DNA of 64,000 nt from Fonticula-like sp. SCN 57-25 (Eukaryota; Nucleariida; Rotosphaerida): the NCBI GenBank assembly GCA_001724245.1, contig MEDX01000010.1:17621-81620 (forward strand), read 5' to 3'. The notes under the pieces were generated by a model that had not been told where the DNA came from, made no database searches, and was given only the letters and a program-made list of their open reading frames with translations. Made by a program: the position numbers and the translations under genes. Of this stretch, positions 32,677 to 42,251 are shown piece by piece (position 1 is the first letter of the stretch; each line of letters starts with the position of its first letter).

Positions 32677-34018
32677 ATGGCGACGGTGCACAGGCGGGCT
32701 TGGACGCCGGCGGTGATCCTGCTGGCGGCCTTGGCCGGTCTCTGCGCGGCTCAGACGCCGCTGACGCCCGGTGCTGCGCCGGTCACACAAACGCTCGCGC
32801 TCGCGACCGATACGGCCGATTTTTCTGCTGCGATGGGCACTGGTAGCAAGGTGCGCGCTCCCTTAGAACAGGGCCGACCATTCCCGATGCTGATCGCGTG
32901 CCTTTTGTTACCCGATAGGCGGTTGTTGTTCTAGAGTCATGCACGGACGGCGCCGTCTTCACGGTGAGCGGCGGCGCGAGCCTCGCCGAAGCGACCGCCG
33001 GCGTGTCGGCGTGGGTTGTGTCTTCCAACTCTTCCGGGTACGCTCGCTTCGAGATCGACTCGTCGCTGCCTGCCACTCTTTACCTCCACGTGTCCACGGA
33101 CACGGCCAACTCTGAGTTTTCCGTTGCCGTCGGCGTTGATGGCCCGGCGAGCATTGACATTGGCTCGAGCGTGCTGTGGCAGGGCGCTGCCTCGACATCG
33201 GCATCGGCGTCTGTGCGCACCGATGCGGCCGTGCAGTCCGCGTCCATGTTCCTTCTTCCAAATGTGACTTTGACCACCGGCACGTGGTCAAAGTGCGTGC
33301 TCGAGCAGACGTACACTGCGGTGGCGGCGACGATCGCGCTTACCTCCAACACGACGGAGGGCCTGACGTACACCGTCTCTTACAATTCTCTCGCCCTCGA
33401 AACGACCTACACGATCGTCATTGTGCTCACGGGCGTCGACGGCCAAGAGATCGTCATCCCCCCCTTTGAAGTGATCACGCTGCCCTGTACGCACTTCCTG
33501 TTTGCTTCCGTGATCGCTGACCTGGATTGTCTTAAATAGATGACGGATGCGCGTTCGTGTCCGATATGCCGTTTTGCGAGAATTTGCGCGGCGCCATGTA
33601 CGTCGGCACGAGCACCGCTCTCGACATTGATGCGGACGCGGAAAGCTCGTTCAACAACTTTACACGGGCGCTCAGCGAGTACAACTGCGACATCATGTAC
33701 TCGCCCGTCCGCAACTGCTTCGACTGCCTCGCGGGGTACCAGGAGTGGGTCTGCCAGATCAAGTTCCAGGAGTGTTCCAGCAAGGTTGTTGACCCCGAGG
33801 CCCCGGCGCCGTTCAACTCCATCATCAGGCCGTGCGTGGACGTGTGCTGGAACACCCGCCAGAGCTGCCCGACCTTCCTCGGGTTCGAGTGCCCCATCCC
33901 GAATACGCCCGCGTTGCTCGAGACATACGGAGCGTGCAGCGCCGCCACGCGTACGGTGAGCGTGTCTATTGGCGTGCTCGCCATCGGCGCTGCGTTGCTC
34001 TCGGCACTGTTCGCTTGA
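32677..34018 (+). CDS. MID1: Mid1/FAM155-like calcium/sodium-leak channel subunit
   Basis: Exons 32677-32850, 32919-33486 and 33540-34018 encode 406 residues. A signal peptide (ILLAALAGLCAAQ) is followed by a beta-rich Ser/Thr region and then the Cys-rich frizzled-like module shared by fungal Mid1 and animal FAM155/NLF-1: CAFVSDMPFCENL, NFTRALSEYNC, NCFDCLAGYQEWVCQIKFQEC, PCVDVCWNTRQSCPTFLGFECP. Mid1 assembles with Cch1, and FAM155 with NALCN, at the plasma membrane or in the ER. The last 20 residues are hydrophobic (VLAIGAALLSALFA) with no tail beyond, which suggests a GPI-anchor signal or a terminal membrane segment. Several N-glycosylation sequons (NFT, NVT, NTT) are present. Confidence 0.85.
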
Positions 34019-34241
34019 CGAAGTCAAGATGTTGGTGACCGAGATCGTTGACGACGATGACGATGATGAAGATATTACCTTGCCGTTGCATCTCTGTTTT
34101 TCTTTCTTTTTTTTTCTATCGTTGGTAGTGCTTTTCTATGTACTCGCTGCGCACTGCTTTGTATCATATTGTAATTTTGCATAAACTGAGAGAATACTTT
34201 TACTTCACTTGCTCTGATTCTGCTTTGGCCACGTGGTCGAG

Positions 34242-35085
34242 ATGGCGACCTGGGCGGTGGATGCTCTGCATGTGCGCCTGCTGGTCGTCGGCGAGCCGCA
34301 CATGCGCACAGACAATGTCGACAGGCTAGCAGACATGCTGACGGAAGATATTGAGGAGCGGCAAATTGACGCCGTCATCGTGAGCGGCTCGATCGCGAAT
34401 GAGGGCGGCGAGTTTGGTGCCGATCAGACGACGCTCATAGACGCCTTTGAGGGCATTGGCCCGCTCGTGATCTACCACCAGCGTACGCTTCTCTCTTCTT
34501 TTCCATCTGTGGTGAACATCAAACTTATGATGTGTGTTAGTTGGCGCCAAGCCTGTTCCACTTTCGCTGAACAGCGTCAATGTTGACTCCAATCCTGTGA
34601 CCATCTCTTCGCGCCTGGCCGTCCTGCATGACGACGCCATGATCCTTCACAATGCGCGCGACGGGCCAATGCTGCGCGACGTGCGTCCGCCCAGTACGCC
34701 AATTGTGCTTGATCAGTCGCGGCGGCTTTGGACTGCGCCTCCAATGCCGCCGCCGCCGTCGACCGCTGGCGGCGCAGACGCCGGCATCCCATGGCCGACA
34801 TCGCGGTGCCTCAGCCATCTGCTGTACATTGTTGGAGGGGACGAGTGGGGCATGGCAGAGCACGATGGCGACCTTCTCGTCGCGCCCGGTAGCTTTGACA
34901 AAGGGCGGTACGTGCTCGTGGACGTGTGCCGTCAGACGACGATGTCGCCGTGGGTACTGTCGCGCGTCCTGCTCGACTCGATAGATGAGGCGAGGGCGCG
35001 GTGGTGGGACAAGCAGGGCGACATTGCCGCACGGCCACTGCCGGGCGACAGCGCGCTTTTTCCGTGGGACCATTCCGCTGCATAG
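34242..35085 (+). CDS. calcineurin-like phosphoesterase fold, active site lost
   Basis: Exons 34242-34482 and 34541-35085 give 261 residues. The layout follows small metallophosphoesterases: a first strand VRLLVVGEPHM, helix, IDAVIVSGSIANEGGEFG, PLVIYHQLGAKP, and late LLVAPGSFDKGRYVLVDV, which resembles the usual NPG-X-X-X-X-G-R-Y ending. The metal ligands expected at these places are missing: the D-X-H is E-X-H, the GD motif is GS, the GN(H/C)(D/E) motif is GAKP, and the G-H-X-H is GGDEW. It is therefore either a pseudoenzyme or a distant fold relative. A Pro-rich insert (PPMPPPPS) sits in the middle. It follows the Mid1-like gene on the same strand by 224 bp. Confidence 0.6.
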
Positions 35086-35266
35086 AGCGGGAAAAGGCGC
35101 GCAATACGGCGCCTGGTCGGCATCATTGTATCACCTTCATTTTGTATATATAGAAGCATGTTCTTAATCACTTTTACGTTTTTCATCACAAAGGGAACAA
35201 CAAAGGCCCATTTCTCAGTTCCATTCCGGTATTATTTCACATTAGATTGACATTGATACAAAAATT

Positions 35267-37335
35267 TTACAGTCGGCCGCTCAGGTCGAGTGTTTCGAGG
35301 TAGTCGAGCGCGGTCTCTAGGGTGGCAAAGGAGTACCCCTCGGCGCCCATCGTGGCCGACTCGTTCATAAACTCGCGCACGAACGCGCTCTGCGAGCGAA
35401 TGTACGCGGGGCACGCCTTGATGAGCACGTACGCCATGATCGGCAGCAGATCGTCGCATCCACTGAGGCAAGGTGAGACAAGGAAAGCAAAGGTGCGTGT
35501 CGTACACTGCCATGGCGTCGGTGCTAGTGTCCATTCCGCGCAGCGCCCAAAATTCATTGACGCAGTCAACGATTTCCTGTGCCACTTGCGCTATTTTCAT
35601 ATATATAAGCACTTGGAACGTGACAAATTGATAGAAAGCAGTGAACATGTCACAAAAAATCGTCCATACCTATCCTCGCCGCCTTTTCACTTGGCTTTAC
35701 GTCGTCCGTGATTCTCGCCAATGTATCGATCGCCTTTTGGTACGGCCTCGGCGTGTCCTCTGGCTCAAACTCCTCCTCCTCCTGCGGCATCAAACAAAAC
35801 TTTGTCCGAATGCCGAGGTCAACTGGCGTCGCCTCTGCGTACGCCAACGCCGCCGCCGCGAGCGCCGCGTCCGACTGCGCGTGCCGCACGCGATAGTACG
35901 CGAGCAACGCGCCGTGCGCCTCGCCAAACACGGCGTCCTCGACCATTGCAATCGAGCGGGCATTGAGCGCCTCGTTTCGCTCAATGTCGGGGAAGCGCTT
36001 AGTCAGCATGCCATGAACACGCACTGCACACGTAATCGATTTGGAGTCAGCATGGCAAACAGCAACAAAAAGGCCAATAAAAAGGGCGCACGGGCAATGC
36101 TGTGGACGCGCGCCTCGGCCATTGACACGGTCGCGTCGATCTCCTCGAGGGGATGGCCGCAAAGCGAGTCTGCCCCGGACTCGGGAAAAGAGTCGGCAAA
36201 GGCGCGCAGCGAGTCGGCAAGAAAGGCGCCGATGGGGTGCGACGCGGAGCGGAGGAGGCTAGTGGCGAGGCGGAAGAAGCCGTCAAAGTCCTGCGGGCGG
36301 GTCTTGGCGAGCTTGGTGAGCTCGGTCTCGGCGTCCTGAAGGGCGGCATCGGCCTGCTGCTGGTGCATACTGGATAGATATTAGACAAAAGGGTGCGGGA
36401 GTCAAGAGTCAAATGTGCCATAAAAGTGTCAAATGTCATAAAAGAGTCATAAAAATGCAATGAAAGAGTCTTAAACGCACGCTTCAACTTGGAGAAGATG
36501 CGCCTTGCGCTGCTCCATTTGGGCGATGATGCTCTGTTGCTTCTCCTTTGCCAGCTGCATGTTTTCAGTCAGTGTCCGCATCAGCGTCGTTTGCTGCACC
36601 ACGCTCAGTTAGCAGGCACCAAAAAAAAGACTCGGCGCACCATGCTCGACCGCGCAGCGCCGGTCAGGTTGGCCATGCGCGCCTGGTATGCGCGCAGGAT
36701 CTCCTTGTTGCGCTTCTGCGCCTGTCGGACCGGCTCGTAGGCAAGGTCAATCTCGGACAGCGAGCCGCTCGCGGACTGCACGCTGGGGGTGGGCGACGCG
36801 GCCGTCGGCGTCCGCGCGAAGCCATTGTCCGTTGACGACCGCGAAATGAGGCTCGCGGGAGACGTGGCGAGCGGCAGCGGCGAAGAGGCGGTTCGATGCT
36901 CGGCCGCCGATCCGGACATCGAATGGTGATCGCCAGACGACATGACGCTCGAGCGAGACAGCGACAAGGAAGAAGTCGAGGAAGAAAGAGACTCGAGCTT
37001 TGGTGCAGGACCCGATGACTGCGCAGTGGATGACGGCGCGGTGGGCGCGGTCGATGCCGAGGCCGACGCCAGCGCAGCCTCGGCGCGATCAATGCAATTG
37101 CGCATCATCTTGAATAGGCGCGCGGCGTGCGGCACCGACAACGTGCCTTCCTCGTGCGACACCTGCTTGCTCTCCCCCAGCTTTTGTACGATCGCGCTCA
37201 CTGCTTCAAGGTACTTTGAATAGGCGGGCTGCAAGGGGTTAGCAATGACGACAGTAGCAGATGCGCGCATACTATGGTGTGGCCGTCGCTGTCCAGCGAG
37301 AGGGCCTCATCAAGCACCTGCTTGATGGTTCCCAT
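35267..37335 (-). CDS. VPS9D1: VPS9D1-like Rab5 exchange factor
   Basis: Seven exons (37335-37273, 37228-36641, 36593-36481, 36369-36092, 36023-35670, 35590-35506, 35462-35267) encode 558 residues. An MIT-like helical start (VLDEALSLDSDGHTIPAYSKYLEAVSAI) is followed by a long Ser-rich linker, a coiled coil (LTENMQLAKEKQQSIIAQMEQRK) and a C-terminal VPS9 domain with the signature GCDDLLPIMAYVLIKACP and ATLETALDYLETLD. VPS9 domains load GTP on Rab5-type GTPases at early endosomes. The MIT, coiled-coil, VPS9 order matches animal VPS9D1. Two donors are GTATG-type. Its start lies 104 bp from a small plus-strand gene. Confidence 0.85.
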
Positions 37336-37439
37336 GGCGCCGGCCGTGCTTCCACGTCGCGTCAACCTCAAACACAAACACGGTTGAAACAAAGACGTGT
37401 CTCGATTGGGAAATCACCGGCAACTTTTCCCGCCAAAAA
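37336..37439. promoter_or_regulatory. 104-bp bidirectional promoter with E2F-type site
   Basis: TTTTCCCGCCAAAAA (37425-37439) is a perfect match to the E2F/DP consensus TTTSGCGC-like class (TTTCCCGCCAAA) and ends directly at the small gene's ATG. It lies about 90 bp upstream of the VPS9D1 start. Confidence 0.45.
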
Positions 37440-37693
37440 TGGACCACGACGGCGCGGATGCCGCTGGAAAGGCAGGAGAAAAGGCGACGGCGGGGGCACC
37501 CGAGGCCGACGTCAAGGAGTGGAGCACGTTGAGCGGAGACGCAATTAGAGGTAAACAATTATTTAACGACAAGTCAACGAATACGACTTTTGTTTCGGCA
37601 GATGACGGCTCCGTACGCACCCACGATGCCGTGCATCCCTCGGCTTACCATTGCCGATTAGGTCGTTGTTATTTTCGGCGGTGAGAAACAGTG
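37440..37693 (+). CDS. small unrecognised protein with 11-nt microexon
   Basis: A model of three exons, from 37440 to about 37552, about 37602-37612 and about 37662-37693, gives roughly 51 residues: MDHDGADAAGKAGEKATAGA..., EWSTLSGDAIR, then DDGSVVVIFGGEKQ-stop. The first intron begins GTAAAC, the only GTAA donor found in the window, and ends CGGCAG; the second is GTACGC...GATTAG. The middle exon is only 11 nt. Without splicing the frame runs to 37684 with a His/Arg-rich end that looks non-coding. I do not recognise the product. Head-to-head placement and the E2F-like site support a real transcript, but the protein could be an artefact. Confidence 0.35.
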
Positions 37694-37849
37694 ACGTGTT
37701 CTCTACGCATTATGTGACTATGCTGTGTATTATTTGTATATACTCTTTGGCGGCGTGCGATCTCTTTCGACTGGGCGATCCTCTTTCATTTGTAAAACGA
37801 AAAATGGCGATGTACATTACTTAAATAAACCCATAACAAAAGCAATATT

Positions 37850-38822
37850 TTATAGCTGAGCGCACGAGTGAATGGGCTCTGATGGCGACATATCAAAGGG
37901 CAGAAGGACGGATATGCTCGGAGTGACTGTCGTGACGCAGTGCCACCAGAACGGCGGCGTATAAATGAGGTCTCCTCCGGTGACTGCCGTCTCATAGCGC
38001 GTCGCCTCCGCCACGCGCGGGTGCTTTCTCCTCTCCTCTTCGTCCCCCGCCAGCCACCGATCGAGCTGCACCTTGCTGCTCAGCGGGTTCGGGTCCACGC
38101 TCGATGCCGGGTACAGCGACCGAAAGTCATCCGGCTCAAAGTAGCTCCACTGCTTCTCCCCAGTCACCTGGACGAGGAAGCCGTGGCAGAGGTCAAAGTG
38201 CAGCGGCGTAATGTTGCCCGACGACGACATCCAGACACCGCAGTTGGCCAGCTTGAACCCGCTCTCGACGCCGGTAAGATCGTGCGGCAGATCCATGTCG
38301 GCGAGGAACTCGGGCAGCAGGGGGAGGCGGCAGTAGATCCGCCGCGAGGCCTGCTCGGGCGTCGGACGGAAAATGTGGTCAATTACGTCGCGGTAAAACA
38401 TTTCTTCAGTGTCGCAGAGCGCGAGTTTGAAAAAGTGGCAGTTGTCCTTGGCGACGAGCACGGTCACGCGGTGATCCGCAGGCAAAAGGCCGCCGAGGTA
38501 GTCGAGATCGAGCCACTTTTGCCAACAACGTCAACAAAAACAAAATGAAATAATTAAAACGCACTTTTTGCATGGCAGGCCATGAGCGAGCAAGCTCCGT
38601 GAGCTTCACCGGACGGCGATGGCGGAAGCGCGTGTTGAAATCGTCGCTTGACACGGTCGCCTGCTCGAGCACCTTTGACGCAGCGTTGGCATCAACAGAC
38701 GCTGGGAGAATCCCTAAACAACAAATAAGATGAATACAAATGCGGCACAGCTCACGCGTACCCCCATCCGTGTCGCCCCCGCTGCCCAGCCCAAGCAGGT
38801 CCTCCAGATCGCTCTCGCCCAT
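37850..38822 (-). CDS. JmjC/cupin-like dioxygenase
   Basis: Three exons (38822 to about 38759, about 38712-38566, about 38518-37850) encode about 290 residues. The double-stranded beta-helix carries the iron triad: HFD in ITPLHFDLCHGFLVQVTGEKQW and the distal His in GGDLIYTPPFWWHCVTTV. This is the JmjC hydroxylase group near HSPBAP1, FIH and KDM8, which uses Fe(II) and 2-oxoglutarate on protein or RNA substrates; the substrate cannot be assigned. An acidic N-terminus (ESDLEDLLGLGSG) precedes the domain. The promoter holds GCGCGGGAAAA, CACGTG and TGACGTCA boxes within 45 bp of the start. Confidence 0.82.
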
Positions 38823-39200
38823 GGTGGTCCGAAAGCGCGGGAAAATCACGTGAACTGACGTCATCATCAGCTTTGTCGATTTTACGGCGTCGGTTTTTTC
38901 GCTTTCTATGTGTCCTTTTCGGCAATTCTCTATCAATAATATACATACTCGATGCCCTTTCGGCAATTCTTTGTCGACAACATATATTCAAACACACTCG
39001 CTCAGTCGCCGGAATCACATGGCGCACACATGCACTACCTACACGGTTGCCTATCAAGCACTGATCTGCCGGGCGTGTCACCGACGACCGCCGCGACAGC
39101 GAGACACCAAAAACGAGACATTTGTTTAAAAAAAGGGTGAGAAAATCACAAGACACTACTTGACAAAAATGGGTATGGATGGGATACTGCACAATGCAAA
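38823..39200. promoter_or_regulatory. JmjC promoter and HMG 3' region
   Basis: Upstream of the JmjC start are an E2F-like GCGCGGGAAAA (38835-38845), an E-box CACGTG (38847-38852) and a CRE TGACGTCA (38857-38864). Further on, a direct repeat of about 40 nt begins CTTTTCGGCAATTCT near 38914 and CCTTTCGGCAATTCT near 38955. No gene is seen in the 378 bp. Confidence 0.5.
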
Positions 39201-40256
39201 CTACTGCTGGACATGCGGGATAGCGAGCATGCTAATTGCGGCCGCGGCCGCGCTTGCCGTCGCGTCGGCGTTTGCCTTGATTTGCGCGTACGAGTCTTGC
39301 GCGGCGGTCTGCGAGGACGCCTGCATGGACGACGACAAGGGCCCCTGCTCCTGGCGCGCCTTGAGGTAGGCGACCATCTCGAGCTCGTTCCTCGTCTTGT
39401 CGCCCTCGGCGAGCTCCTCGAACGGCCGCCGCTGCTCGGCCGTCATGTCGTTCCAGCGCTTGCCCACAAGCCGCCCAATGTCACCAAAATTGGTGCCCGG
39501 GTTCGCCTGCACGATAAGCGGGCGCACCGACGTCATGAAAAAGGCGTAGGACGAGCGGGCCTTCTTGGGCGCCTTTGGGTCCTTCTTCCGGCGGCTGCCG
39601 CGGCCGTTCTCACGGGGGCGCTCATAGTACGCCATTTCCATCTGGTAGCGGTCCTTGTCGGCATTCGCGCGCGCAATGTAGAGCTGAGGGCAACAGGAAG
39701 AGAGAGTCAGCATAAGGAGGATCAGCATCACGGGGCGCACCTGGCGCGTCTCGTCGGGCAGCGAGGCCCACAGGCGGCCCACCTGGCGGCCAATGTCGCC
39801 AAAGCTGAGGTGTGAATTCGATGCCGCCACGCGGTCGCGCACGTCCTTCATGAAGAAAAGGTACGGCGTCACGGGCTTCTTTGGCCGCATCGGATCCTAT
39901 CGCCCCCGCAATCAGCACAGGGAAAGCGCTGCAAGAAGTAAAAGTACCTTGAACTTGCGCGCGCCGCGGCGCCGCTTGTTGGACGAATAGTCGTCTTCGT
40001 CGTCCCTCTCGTCCTCCGAGTCGCTCGACAATTTCCCCTCGGCATGGTGGTGGTGCTTGTCCATGTCGGGGTTCATGATGCCTCCCTGCCGCATGCCGTC
40101 GAGCATGCCGTCGTCGGCCATCTCATTAATCCCGCGCTTGCGTGGCGGCGACAACATGCCCGCCGTTGTCGCTGTTGCCGCCGCCGCCACTGCGGCCGCT
40201 GCATTCACTATAATATTCGCCGCTGATGCTAGCGGCCCTGTCGGCCGAGCCTGCAT
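39201..40256 (-). CDS. two-HMG-box chromatin protein
   Basis: Three exons (40256 to about 39948, about 39897-39741, about 39685-39201) give about 310 residues. An Ala-rich start, a short HHHH run and an acidic-then-basic linker (SDSEDERDDEDDY, NKRRRGARKFK) lead to two HMG boxes: DPMRPKKPVTPYLFFMKDVRD...GRLWASLPDETRQ and KDPKAPKKARSSYAFFMTSVR...GKRWNDMTAEQRRPFEE. Two non-sequence-specific HMG boxes suggest an HMGB/Nhp6/FACT-type DNA-bending factor in the nucleus. The tail is Gln/Ala-rich. One donor is GTACTT, an exception to the GTRCG rule. Confidence 0.85.
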
Positions 40257-40728
40257 CCTGTCAACAACCAACCCGTCGTTGGGAGAGGAAAAGCGCGGGC
40301 AATGGCAGGGTCGGTTTCGCGTCCGTCACGTCCGTCTGCGTCCGTCTGCTAATCTCATTGTGACAGGGCTGTAGGAAACTTGTGGCCAATCGCGTGCGTC
40401 CATAACTTGACCTTTCCGCTTTTTTTCCTCCTCGTGATAGGGAAACTACTTTTGGTGGCGGCCTTAGGAAAGGTGCGTGGCGGCTGGCTCCGAGGGAGTG
40501 GGAAAGGGAAAGGGCTCTGAGCGGCGTCCGTGTGCGCCGCGCGCTCTCCTATTTGCTGCAAATATTTAGCAGCGTTATCCTTTATTTCCTGTGGCTTGCC
40601 CATTATTTTCTTTCACCCTTTGCCGTTTGAGCATTGGATTCTGTTGTTGGACGGACGGTGGCCGTCCTGTTCCTCCCCATCGGGATCGCTCGTTATCTGC
40701 GTTACTGACCTGCCCCGCTGTGTAGACC
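40257..40728. promoter_or_regulatory. divergent promoter region with GTCCGTC repeats
   Basis: 472 bp between HMG-box and cytochrome c1 starts. Positions 40309-40350 contain GGTCGGTTT followed by three (A/C)GTCCGTC units, related to the GTCGGT arrays at 5609 and 57706. No coding region is supported. Confidence 0.5.
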
Positions 40729-41930
40729 ATGTTTAACAGGTTGCTTGGGTCGTACCGCACTGCGAGCGCGACGGCTACGGCGGCTGCCGCTGGCGGCGTC
40801 CTTTTCCACGTTGCCTTCAACAGCACGTCGTACTCGGACGATGCGCTCCACACGGCGCAGTACCCGTGGTCGCACCGTGGTCCTCTTTCGACCTATGACC
40901 ACGCCAGGTGCGTCCCTTTGTCTCTATTCACTTTGCGCGGTGTTTAATATGCGATCCCGCCTTTTTCAGTCTGCGCCGCGGTTTCGAGGTGTACAAGCAG
41001 GTCTGCGGCGCTTGCCACGGTATCAGCCGCATCGCCTACCGCAACCTCATCGGCGTCACGCACACGCTTGAGGAGGCCAAGGCTCTCGCAGAGGAGGTCG
41101 AGTACGAGGACGGCCCGGATGAGAACGGCGATATGTTCAAGCGCCCCGGAAAGGTGCGCATCATGCTTCAAATAACGATGTCTTTTTTGAGTGGAGTAAA
41201 CCGCCTTTTGTGCATATGTGTTGTGAATTGTGGCCTTTTGGCGCATTTGCTTTAATGGCGTGACATGATTTGCGTCGGCATTCCCATTGCCATGTGCTTA
41301 CAAATACGCCATGTACTTGTTTTACTTGCGTATATTTTGGCACCTTTTCGGTCTGTTTCATGCTTGTTTTGTATCATTTTGGTCTCTTTTTCCTTGTCCT
41401 CTTGTCAACCAGTCTCTCTTTGCCTTCTCTTCCCACTTTGCCGCCCTCTGCTGACTCATGTCGATCAGCTTTCCGACTACATGCAGGAGCCCTACCCGAA
41501 TGAGAATGCCGCTCGTGCCGCCAACAATGGCGCGTACCCCCCGGACCTCAGCCTGATCACCAAGGCTCGCCACGGCGGCGAGGACTATGTCTTTGCGCTG
41601 CTCACTGGCTACTGCGAGCCCCCGGCCGGCATTGAGATCCGCGAGGGCCTGCACTACAACCCGTACTTTGCCGGCGGCGCCATCGGCATGGCCAAGCAGC
41701 TCTTTGACGGCATGGTCGACTATGAGGACGGCACGCCCAATAACGCGTCGCAGCTCGCCAAGGACGTCTCGACCTTCCTCGCGTGGGTCGCCGAGCCCGA
41801 GATGGAGGACCGCAAGCTCATGGGCCTCCGCACCCTCCTCATCCTCGGCTCGCTCCTCCCCGTCGCCTGGTACTACAAGCGCTTCAAGTGGGCCACGCTC
41901 AAGTCCCGCAAGATCGTGTACAAGCCGTGA
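40729..41930 (+). CDS. CYT1: mitochondrial cytochrome c1
   Basis: Exons 40729-40907, 40970-41153 and 41469-41930 encode 274 residues. A basic, Ala-rich mitochondrial presequence is followed by [20 protein letters not shown], where CGACH is the covalent haem c site. Later blocks are typical of complex III cytochrome c1: [52 protein letters not shown] (with the axial Met) and [14 protein letters not shown], ending in the membrane helix [15 protein letters not shown]. It carries electrons from the Rieske protein to cytochrome c at the inner membrane. Its second intron (315 nt) is much longer than usual here; I found no snoRNA-like boxes in it. Confidence 0.97.
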
Positions 41931-42251
41931 ACGATGACCGCTTGGGACTCGTAGTATACACAAACTCATATTTGAATTGTCAAAATCTTGGAAATACTAT
42001 TAATTTACATCACTTTACTGTGTGCAGAAAGAGAATGGCGCATTTTGCCATTGACACTTTTGTGCTTATTTACCTTGAAATTGTCACATTCAGTCATGAT
42101 TTGCTTCATCGAAAAATGCATTTTGTAAGAGATTGCGAGTACAACAGAGAAAACCAAAGCAAAAAACAAGCGAATATAAAATTAATCACACTTCGTGCAA
42201 GCAACAGCATCTTTTGCTGCCAATCATATATGAATCGACATTTAAACCGCC
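41931..42251. other. 3' convergent AT-rich intergenic region
   Basis: 321 bp between the ends of CYT1 and the large minus-strand gene, clearly AT-richer than the coding DNA around it. Nothing further is recognised. Confidence 0.4.

Noticed and set aside
34060-34190. GATGATGA followed by CTGA after the Mid1-like gene
   Set aside because: The boxes are about 120 nt apart with no matching guide and lie in a likely 3' UTR with simple-sequence GAT repeats.
41154-41468. Possible snoRNA or nested gene in the long cytochrome c1 intron
   Set aside because: No TGATGA/CTGA pair at snoRNA spacing, no internal AG|GT duplication and no open frame with coding character.
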